DNA from: Kiritimatiellales bacterium
Lineage (GTDB): Bacteria > Verrucomicrobiota > Kiritimatiellia > Kiritimatiellales > Pontiellaceae
Assembly (NCBI GenBank): GCA_030630445.1
Contig: DAOVNC010000278.1
Coordinates: 1-5,053 of the forward strand
Reading direction: 5' to 3'
DNA length: 5,053 nucleotides
Shown: positions 1-4,492 of the stretch, piece by piece
Position numbering within the stretch: position 1 is the stretch's first letter
Layout: each line of letters begins with the position of its first letter
Notes under the pieces: model-generated
The model's input: only the letters and a program-made list of their open reading frames with translations
Told to the model about the DNA's origin: nothing
Databases searched by the model: none
Position numbers and translations under genes: made by a program

Positions 1-2
1 AT

Positions 3-350
3 AACGTGCTGTATATCATTAATCCCGCCGGCAACGGCGGGGCAGGAATGAAGGCATGGGAGGCTTTTAAATCGGCTTGGCAACTTCCGGTGCCCGGATT
101 CGTCATCACGCTCATTCTTACCGCACTTGAAGATGAACCTGGATTAATCGGCGGTCCAATTTGGCTACGGTGCATCGGCACGGGACTTGTGTGCTCAAAT
201 GGACTGGCGGTTTTTCTGCTCTTCGTCCTTTGGGTTGTTCTGCTGTGGAATCCTCACAAAACAGCACACATGCTCCGGAGGCATACACAACAAGCACTGA
301 ATGCCTTGCAAAATATTCACAACGGGAGATCGCAAGTCATAACCCTTTGA
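3..350 (+). pseudogene. Diacylglycerol-kinase-like N-terminal fragment, chimeric or broken
   Basis: The frame is open to the left edge; the first in-window start is GTG at 6, but the true start is probably a few codons upstream. The opening residues LYIINPAGNGGAGMKAWEAF match the first strand and glycine-rich nucleotide-binding turn (NPxxGxGG) of diacylglycerol/sphingosine kinase catalytic domains (YegS/DagK family), which phosphorylate lipid alcohols with ATP. The resemblance ends around PGFVIT (about residue 38). The GGDGT motif that defines the family is absent in all three forward frames as far as I can read. The rest of the frame has one hydrophobic stretch (about residues 66-82, AVFLLFVLWVVLLW) and a basic tail that runs into the promoter module from 281 on. 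At 115 residues it is far shorter than a usual enzyme of about 300. I infer a truncated kinase gene joined to unrelated DNA; the kinase activity is surely lost. A small genuine membrane protein is a less likely alternative. Confidence 0.45.
263..305 (+). promoter_or_regulatory. Putative activator (enhancer) dyad sites upstream of promoter A
   Basis: The main site is AGCACTGAATGCC at 293-305, a GCA-N5-TGC dyad inside the 17-nt block shared with the second module. Its centre lies about 110 nt before the predicted start of transcription, the usual range for sigma-54 enhancer-binding proteins. A second dyad, AGCACACATGCT at 263-274 (N4 spacer), is centred about 30 nt further upstream, near three helical turns. 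The second site is less certain. No activator gene is visible in the window. Confidence 0.45.
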
Positions 351-433
351 TATACAGCACATTTAAACCAACCGGTTCCGGGTGGCACACCCTATGCGTT
401 TAGGGAAATCGTAGATGAACCGGGAGATGCGTC
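281..433 (+). repeat. Promoter/leader module, copy A (direct repeat with 3428-3580)
   Basis: This stretch aligns without a single gap to 3428-3580, right up to both start codons. Blocks identical in the two copies are CAACAAGCACTGAATGC (288-304 and 3435-3451), TCATAACCC (337-345 and 3484-3492), and a 20-nt block at 383-402 and 3530-3549 containing TGGCACACCCTATGC. Between the blocks about half of the bases agree. By hand count roughly 99 of the last 146 positions match. The genes downstream are unrelated, so the conservation belongs to the upstream region. Conserved islands at fixed spacing are what a regulated promoter with an upstream activator site would show. Confidence 0.85.
383..397 (+). 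promoter_or_regulatory. Sigma-54 (RpoN) -24/-12 promoter A
   Basis: TGGCACACCCTATGC has the -24 GG (384-385) and -12 GC (396-397) at exactly the spacing of the RpoN consensus TGGCAC-N5-TTGCW. The -24 hexamer TGGCAC is perfect; the -12 part is ATGCG instead of TTGCA/T. The predicted transcription start is near 409, giving a leader of about 25 nt before the ATG at 434, with a GGGAG ribosome binding site at 422-426. The same block is conserved at 3530-3544. Other TGGCA sequences that I checked in the window lack the GC at the right place. Confidence 0.75.
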
Positions 434-1459
434 ATGAAAAGGATAATAGCAATTATCACACTCTATGCCGCCGCAACATTAGCCGCGGCAGTGCCGAATC
501 CGAATAGTTGGTTCAAGGTACGGGATGCCAACAGCGATGGCCAGATTAGCCAGAAGGAGTTTATTCGTCACCAAACGGAGATCTCGGAACGGCAGAGCAA
601 AAACTGGCCCGTGGCATCGATGAAAACCCGCTTTTCTTCGCTCGATCGCAACGGCGATGGTGTGCTGCTGCTGAGCGAATTGACGCAACCGAAGCAGACC
701 ACGCGATCCTCCCCAAAGCAGACGGCGACCAAACCGACTGCGTTCTGTGTTTCGGGCTACCGCGATTTTCTTGGAAAGAACGGAAAGCCGATTCGGGGAA
801 AGGTTTTGGCCTTCGACAAGCACCGGGAACTGGTCACCATCCAAAAGGACAACAGACGCACGCACAAAGTGGACGTGGGCCTGTTTTCTGATGAAGATCA
901 GACCTATGTTCGGGAATGGCAGATCGCCAAGGGATTCAATTCGGAAAGCCGGTTCAAGATTTCGGCCAAGCGCAAGCAGTTCGAGTTGGACCGGAAACGA
1001 CATGTGCATAAGTACTATGGCGTTGAAAACGCGCAGACCACCATCAAGCAGTCCGGCTATGAAATTACGCTGGAAAGCCGCATTGACACCCCGCTGAAGA
1101 ATGTCGCCATCGAATACTGCATCTACTATGAGCAGGGGCGGGCGGATTGCGAAAAGCAGGTGACCGACGAAGGCGTAATGCGCGGTGTACTGCATATCGA
1201 CAAGCTGGCACCCAAGGCAAAAACGACCCTGAAGACCGATCCGGTCAAGCTGCGCAAACATGAGCTGAACTCCGATTGGCACTACTATTCCGGAGCGGAA
1301 AATAAGCAGCAAGGCAAAGTGGTCGGCATATGGTTGCGGGTGCACCTTCCGCTGTCGGACGGGCAGCGCGTCACCCGGCAATATTCACGACCGGACAGCC
1401 TGAAGAAAAAATGCACATGGTCCGACCACACGGTCCCAGTCGGAATAAACAGAAGATAG
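434..1459 (+). CDS. Exported EF-hand and SHD1-like domain protein (paralog 1)
   Basis: A 341-residue protein with a signal peptide (residues 1 to about 19, MKRIIAIITLYAAATLAAA). Two canonical EF-hand loops follow: D31-x-N33-x-D35-G-Q37-x-S39-x-x-E42 and D71-x-N73-x-D75-G-V77-x-L79-x-x-E82, each with acidic residues at positions 1, 5 and 12, so calcium binding is likely. A polar linker (about 84-102) leads to an SHD1-like small beta-barrel (about 106-168) ending in the hallmark SDEDQTYVREW. The C-terminal part (about 205-330) is beta-rich, with VAIEYCIYYEQ and VGIWLRVHLPLSDG, and is shared with the two downstream paralogs. It is first in the operon behind the sigma-54 promoter; its stop TAG overlaps the ribosome binding site of the next gene. 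I infer a periplasmic or surface calcium-responsive structural or binding protein. The specific function is unknown; no catalytic motif is visible. Confidence 0.85.
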   Translation: MKRIIAIITLYAAATLAAAVPNPNSWFKVRDANSDGQISQKEFIRHQTEISERQSKNWPVASMKTRFSSLDRNGDGVLLLSELTQPKQTTRSSPKQTATKPTAFCVSGYRDFLGKNGKPIRGKVLAFDKHRELVTIQKDNRRTHKVDVGLFSDEDQTYVREWQIAKGFNSESRFKISAKRKQFELDRKRHVHKYYGVENAQTTIKQSGYEITLESRIDTPLKNVAIEYCIYYEQGRADCEKQVTDEGVMRGVLHIDKLAPKAKTTLKTDPVKLRKHELNSDWHYYSGAENKQQGKVVGIWLRVHLPLSDGQRVTRQYSRPDSLKKKCTWSDHTVPVGINRR

Positions 1460-1471
1460 GGAGAACGCAAA

Positions 1472-2302
1472 ATGAAAACGTTGGTGCCAAAACATATCGC
1501 CGCCGTTTCCATGATGGTCGTAGCTGCTGCAGCACGAACCGGCATGGCAGACCAAAATGACGGTAGTACAGCGACGCAAGATGACAGGCGCGAAAACATA
1601 ATTACGCAATCCACACTTTCGAAATTTCGCGTTTTTACTACGACCAACGATAAACCCGTCAAAGCAAGAGTTCGGGCCTATTACCCAGACAAAGGCATCG
1701 TTGCCATCGCCAAGGAAAGCGGAAAAACGCATAGGGTCGATCTGAATACTTTATCAAAGGACGATCAGGACTACGTTCGAGAATGGCACCGCATCAAGGA
1801 CTTCTTTTCGCAAGACCGGTTTCACATCTCCGTCCGGAAAAAACGGAGTGGAGCCGGGGCGGAATACCTGTTCTGCCGCTTTGAGGTAGAAATCGTCTAC
1901 GCCATCATGCTGGAGAATCGGAGCGACTACGATCTGGAAGGTCTGAGCGTGGACTATTGCATCTATCACGGGCAGGAAGAACTGAACTATTGGGGTCAGG
2001 TTATGAGCCAAGGCGTGAAATCCGGAACGAGGAACATCGGAACACTTGCCCGAGGGGAAAAGGTGCAGTTCGAAACCCAGCCCGCATTATTTCCCAGGAG
2101 TGATGGATTCGAATACTACCAGGTCGACAAGGAACCCAGAGGAGAGATTCTAGGCATCTGGATCAGAACCTATCTCCCGCTGGAAAGCGGGCACAACGCC
2201 ATGCGCGAGCTTTCCTTCCCCAGTAGCCTGATGAAAACCCGCAAATGGATCGCACCCGATGCTCCCTCGTCACAAAACAACTGGAAGGAGAATCAACAAT
2301 GA
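1472..2302 (+). CDS. Exported SHD1-like domain protein (paralog 2)
   Basis: A 276-residue paralog of the preceding gene without EF-hands. The N-terminus MKTLVPKHIAAVSMMVVAAAARTGMA looks like a signal peptide with cleavage after residue 26. A polar segment precedes the SHD1-like barrel (about 52-113), which ends in SKDDQDYVREWHRIKDFFS. The shared C-terminal domain spans about 135-260, with LSVDYCIYHGQ, QGVKSGTRNIG and LGIWIRTYLPLESG aligning to paralogs 1 and 3. The start is chosen from AGGGAG at 1458-1463, 8 nt before the ATG. It lies 12 nt after paralog 1, so it is co-transcribed. Its TGA shares ATGA (2299-2302) with the micro-ORF that follows. Function unknown; no enzymatic motif. The domain content suggests an exported protein acting by binding. 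Confidence 0.85.
   Translation: MKTLVPKHIAAVSMMVVAAAARTGMADQNDGSTATQDDRRENIITQSTLSKFRVFTTTNDKPVKARVRAYYPDKGIVAIAKESGKTHRVDLNTLSKDDQDYVREWHRIKDFFSQDRFHISVRKKRSGAGAEYLFCRFEVEIVYAIMLENRSDYDLEGLSVDYCIYHGQEELNYWGQVMSQGVKSGTRNIGTLARGEKVQFETQPALFPRSDGFEYYQVDKEPRGEILGIWIRTYLPLESGHNAMRELSFPSSLMKTRKWIAPDAPSSQNNWKENQQ
2285..2290 (+). promoter_or_regulatory. Strong ribosome binding site of the micro-ORF
   Basis: AAGGAG lies 8 nt before the ATG at 2299, inside the last codons of paralog 2. It is as good as any ribosome binding site in the window, so the 21-codon frame is likely translated. The surrounding bases match the region before paralog 2 (10 of 14 by hand count). Confidence 0.6.
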
Positions 2303-2364
2303 AAACGCTAAGCATAAAACAGATCGCCATCGTTAACCGACCTAGAGAGGAACCGTTGAAATGA
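2299..2364 (+). CDS. 21-residue micro-ORF, paralog-start relic or coupling leader
   Basis: The frame encodes MKTLSIKQIAIVNRPREEPLK and stops at TGA 2362-2364. It is tied to its neighbours by ATGA overlaps on both sides: 2299-2302 with the stop of paralog 2 and 2361-2364 with the start of paralog 3. The first 13 codons match the start of paralog 2 (MKTLVPKHIAAVS) at 27 of 39 bases by hand count, and the ribosome binding region is also similar. This indicates a duplicated gene start whose body has gone. It has no membrane or catalytic feature. It may now serve to carry ribosomes from paralog 2 to paralog 3, whose GAGAGGA site (2345-2351) lies within it. A mere relic without function is equally possible. 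Confidence 0.5.
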   Translation: MKTLSIKQIAIVNRPREEPLK

Positions 2365-3146
2365 AAATTGCTGCAACAGCCCAAGTCTCTGCGATCCTGC
2401 TATTGCTTGCGGTAAATTGCCTTGCCGCCACGCCCTACCATGACTTCCTGCTCAAGGACGGGCGCAGTTTCCGCGGACGCATCGTGGACTACGACCAACA
2501 TTCCGATATCGTGAGCATCGAGCGCGCCGACAAGCGGCTCGTTAAAACCTCCCCAACGGTTTTCGACGAAGCCGACCAAGTCCACATCAAGGAATGGCAT
2601 ATGGTCCGGTGTTTCAAGTCCGAGAGTTTGTTCAAGGTTTCAGCGGCAAGGCATTCCTTCAAAGGCACCAGGAAAGCCCAAAGTGCGGGACAACTTGGCT
2701 TGTCCTCCATATATGTGCACCTTACCCGCTACTCCATCATTTTAGGCAACCGTTCCAGCATCAAGTTGCGGAACATATCGGTCGAATACCGCATATATTA
2801 CTCCTTTAAAAAATACAAGGGCGTGAAATCCGGAAAAGCATACGTTGCCGGAATAGAACCCAGGTCCAAGAAGGAGCTGGAGACAATTGAAATCATAACT
2901 AGAGGCTTCCTCGGCAATAAAACAGACGTCGACGGAATCTGGATCCGCATCACCTTGCCATTATCCAATGGCAGGGAAGTCATGCGCGAATATTGCCTGC
3001 CCGACAACCTTAGTAAGCACCGGAACTGGGCAGTTTCAGATGTCACCGTTGGCATACAGGAATTAGAGGCTTGTGATGAAAAACTTATACATCTGCATGG
3101 TCGGAGCCATGCTTGCGTCATCAGGATGTGTGGGGATCACGCGTGA
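2361..3146 (+). CDS. Exported SHD1-like domain protein (paralog 3) with extended tail
   Basis: A 261-residue third paralog. The signal peptide is MKIAATAQVSAILLLLAVNCLA (about 1-22), and the SHD1-like barrel follows directly (about 25-86: YHDFLLKDGRSFRGRIVDYD to VHIKEWHMVRCF). There is no EF-hand. The C-terminal domain (about 118-224) has ISVEYRIYYSF, GVKSGKAYVAG and DGIWIRITLPLSNG; the cysteine of the EYCIYY motif in paralog 1 is arginine here. The start is set by GAGAGGA at 2345-2351, 9 nt upstream. Similarity to paralog 1 runs to TVGIQ (residues 229-233, against TVPVGI). The last 28 residues have no counterpart in either paralog, and the last 23 codons are read over the start of the next gene in another frame. 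A frameshift near 3060 would restore an immediate stop (TAG at 3064-3066). Function unknown; exported binding protein inferred. Confidence 0.8.
   Translation: MKIAATAQVSAILLLLAVNCLAATPYHDFLLKDGRSFRGRIVDYDQHSDIVSIERADKRLVKTSPTVFDEADQVHIKEWHMVRCFKSESLFKVSAARHSFKGTRKAQSAGQLGLSSIYVHLTRYSIILGNRSSIKLRNISVEYRIYYSFKKYKGVKSGKAYVAGIEPRSKKELETIEIITRGFLGNKTDVDGIWIRITLPLSNGREVMREYCLPDNLSKHRNWAVSDVTVGIQELEACDEKLIHLHGRSHACVIRMCGDHA
3065..3069 (+). promoter_or_regulatory. Ribosome binding site deciding the start of the small lipoprotein
   Basis: AGAGG lies 6 nt before the ATG at 3076, better spaced than for the GTG at 3073. It lies within the 3' end of paralog 3 and supports translation of the overlapping lipoprotein gene. 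Confidence 0.5.
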
Positions 3147-3399
3147 AAAATTCATGAAGGCACAAGCACCTTCCGTTGAGCGAAGTGCGGATATGAGCCT
3201 GTCGCAAATCAAGGGAGAAAAACCGCTGTTCGGGTACAAGAGCAAAGGCACCTTGCTGAAGGACGACGTGGCAGTTGAATTCCTGTCCGATCCCCATTAC
3301 GCGAAGATGTCCTGCTTTGGAGTGATTCTTCCCATTACCGCCAACCACGAGCGGGTTGAGGCCGAGGGTCGGGACGGGCGGTTCAAACGAGAGGAGTGA
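3076..3399 (+). CDS. Small putative lipoprotein
   Basis: A 107-residue protein starting MKNLYICMVGAMLASSGCVG: a short positive N-terminus, a hydrophobic stretch and a cysteine at residue 18 preceded by SSG. This is a lipoprotein signal with a relaxed lipobox, so membrane attachment is likely but not certain. The mature part is about 90 residues, polar, with KPLFGYKSKGTLLKDDVAVEFLS and a more hydrophobic stretch CFGVILPI; I recognise no family. The end (VEAEGRDGRFKREE) is highly charged and may be out of its original frame. The gene overlaps the annotated end of paralog 3 by 71 nt in a different frame, probably because the paralog lost its stop. It is the last gene of the first transcription unit. 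GTG at 3073 is an alternative start. Confidence 0.65.
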   Translation: MKNLYICMVGAMLASSGCVGITREKFMKAQAPSVERSADMSLSQIKGEKPLFGYKSKGTLLKDDVAVEFLSDPHYAKMSCFGVILPITANHERVEAEGRDGRFKREE

Positions 3400-3418
3400 A
3401 ATGAAAACGGGAAGGCAG

Positions 3419-3452
3419 GCGCTGAATGCACACCCAACAAGCACTGAATGCT
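3419..3452 (+). promoter_or_regulatory. Putative tandem activator sites upstream of promoter B
   Basis: Two near-identical 11-mers, GCGCTGAATGC (3419-3429) and GCACTGAATGC (3441-3451), lie 22 nt apart, close to two helical turns and thus on the same DNA face. The second is part of a perfect AGCA-N5-TGCT dyad (3440-3452), centred about 110 nt before the predicted transcription start, the same place as in module A. This fits cooperative binding by a sigma-54 activator; the identity of the protein is unknown. Confidence 0.5.
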
Positions 3453-3580
3453 CCGTAAAACATCCATCACGGACTGCCATATATCATAACCCATTTATCC
3501 GCAACGCATATCACCGACCAGCCTCCATCTGGCACACCCTATGCGTTTAAGGAGAATGGAGATTAACCAGGAGGTTCAAA
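3428..3580 (+). repeat. Promoter/leader module, copy B (direct repeat with 281-433)
   Basis: The second copy of the module. All conserved blocks lie at the same distance from each other and from the start codon (3581) as in copy A, with no insertion or deletion over the full alignment. The leader just before the start codon is also similar (GAT-AACC-GGAG pattern at 3561-3573 against 413-426). Copy B has a stronger ribosome binding site, AGGAGG at 3569-3574. This 180-nt intergenic stretch contains no other gene. Confidence 0.85.
3530..3544 (+). promoter_or_regulatory. Sigma-54 (RpoN) -24/-12 promoter B
   Basis: TGGCACACCCTATGC, identical to promoter A, with GG at 3531-3532 and GC at 3543-3544. 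The predicted transcription start is near 3556, about 25 nt before the ATG at 3581, as in module A. Retention of a 20-nt identical block within otherwise diverged sequence supports selection on this element. Confidence 0.75.
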
Positions 3581-4492
3581 ATGAAAACAACAGCCATGAT
3601 AATTGCCCTGCTTGCATGGGTCGTCGCACTGCCTCTGCAAGCACACGAAAGCGACAAGAAGAACAATGCGCCCGGATTTCGCCCGCCCACTGAATATTCC
3701 AGAGCGTTCGTCCGGCAGGTGGAGTCGTCTAAAATTGCAGTCTTTCCTTCCATCTTCCGCACGGTCTATCCGGCGGAAGACAGGATAGCACTGGAATATT
3801 CCTGTGCATCCCGCGACATCGCCATCGAACTTCTCGGAGAGAATGGGTTGGGACTCGCCCTCGCCGAATCAATCGAATTCGATATGAGCGAAGAAGCAAA
3901 GGAAAGGGGCCAGTTCCCGCTCTTCAACCACAGCATCCAGACCATCGGGAAGCAGCTCGACACCTATGAAGGCGATACCGACTATGTCCTCGTGCTGGAT
4001 ATCATTCGTGTCAGAAACTTCGTATGGGGCATCCAGTGCTACGTCCTCGATCGCAAGGGAGAGAATGTTTTTTCCTTCCTCTTCAACTCCCATCACAAGG
4101 CGTTTGTCGATGCCGGGCTGAAGGCGGCGGATGCGTCGGCGGAAAGCAAGGAACGGCTCATCGCGGAGAGCACAAAGCTCGCCATGGCCGCGTTGAAGGA
4201 GAACGTGGAGCAGGAAAGAAAAATCGCGGCGTACAAGCCGGATCCCCGGCATGTTGGCAGATACGTGAGCCAAGAAACGGCGACCGATTATATCGAGTTC
4301 AAGCCGGATGGTTCGTTTGTCGGCAACAAGAGCGAAAGGCCCTTCGAAGGAACCTACGCCGTCCTGCCGGACAACACCGTAATCATCACCATTCAAGGTA
4401 TGGGGAACGCACCGATAGGAAGAATGGACGGCGATAGAATAGTTGACCCCGACGGAATCGTCTGGGCAAAGGCGGCCTGCAATGAAGGTTAA
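3581..4492 (+). CDS. Exported two-domain protein, possible CsgG/TolB-N-like fold plus small beta-barrel
   Basis: A 303-residue protein with a clear signal peptide (MKTTAMIIALLAWVVALPLQA, cleavage after residue 21). The N-terminal domain (about 45-210) begins with SSKIAVFPSIFRT, has helices around 75-125, then the strands TDYVLVLDIIRV (133-144) and WGIQCYVLDRKGENVFSFLF (149-168). This order resembles the alpha/beta fold of CsgG, FlgO and TolB-N-type envelope proteins, but I infer this only from pattern. A charged helix (185-216) leads to a C-terminal small beta-barrel (about 225-298: VGRYVSQE, IEFKPDGSFVG, FEGTYAVLPDNTVIITI, DPDGIVWAK), of the kind seen in lipocalin-like or META-like add-on domains. 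The start follows AGGAGG by 6 nt. It is first behind sigma-54 promoter B, and its end overlaps the next gene by 11 nt. No active site is seen; an envelope accessory role is inferred. Confidence 0.8.
   Translation: MKTTAMIIALLAWVVALPLQAHESDKKNNAPGFRPPTEYSRAFVRQVESSKIAVFPSIFRTVYPAEDRIALEYSCASRDIAIELLGENGLGLALAESIEFDMSEEAKERGQFPLFNHSIQTIGKQLDTYEGDTDYVLVLDIIRVRNFVWGIQCYVLDRKGENVFSFLFNSHHKAFVDAGLKAADASAESKERLIAESTKLAMAALKENVEQERKIAAYKPDPRHVGRYVSQETATDYIEFKPDGSFVGNKSERPFEGTYAVLPDNTVIITIQGMGNAPIGRMDGDRIVDPDGIVWAKAACNEG

Larger units (their letters stand above)
3401..3550 (+). other. Orphan start (MKTG...) reading into promoter module B
   Basis: One base after the stop of the small lipoprotein gene there is AGGAG (3392-3396) and an ATG at 3401 followed by AAAACG, the same opening as paralog 2 and the micro-ORF (ATGAAAACG). 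The frame gives 49 residues, but nearly all of it is the promoter module, ending at TAA 3548-3550 just after the -12 element. I read it as the left-over start of a former downstream gene cut off by the promoter module, not as a real protein. Translation of a short leader cannot be excluded. Confidence 0.3.

Noticed and set aside
368..385. Hairpin CCA...TGG whose right arm is the -24 TGG, with a shorter version at 3518-3532
   Set aside because: The stem in copy B has only four pairs and the arms are offset by 3 nt between the copies; likely chance.
281..402. Integron attC recombination sites, because conserved ends enclose a variable middle of constant length
   Set aside because: The two ends are not inverted repeats of each other and lack paired RYYYAAC/GTTRRRY boxes; the right-hand block is better explained as a -24/-12 promoter.
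479..1381. Long minus-strand open frame opposite paralog 1
   Set aside because: It mirrors the codon structure of the EF-hand/SHD1-like gene and shows no recognisable family; a shadow frame.
3503..3547. 8-bp inverted repeat AACGCATA/TATGCGTT in module B
   Set aside because: It is not present at the matching place in module A and has no T-run, so it is neither a conserved regulatory hairpin nor a terminator.
3424..3550. A conserved small protein read through both modules (TSTEC...WHTLCV in both copies)
   Set aside because: The residue matches come only from the DNA-identical blocks; between them the residues are scrambled and base changes do not favour third codon positions.
3869..4396. Minus-strand frame of 175 codons opposite the two-domain protein
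   Set aside because: It lies fully within a well-supported plus-strand gene and has no signal or domain of its own.
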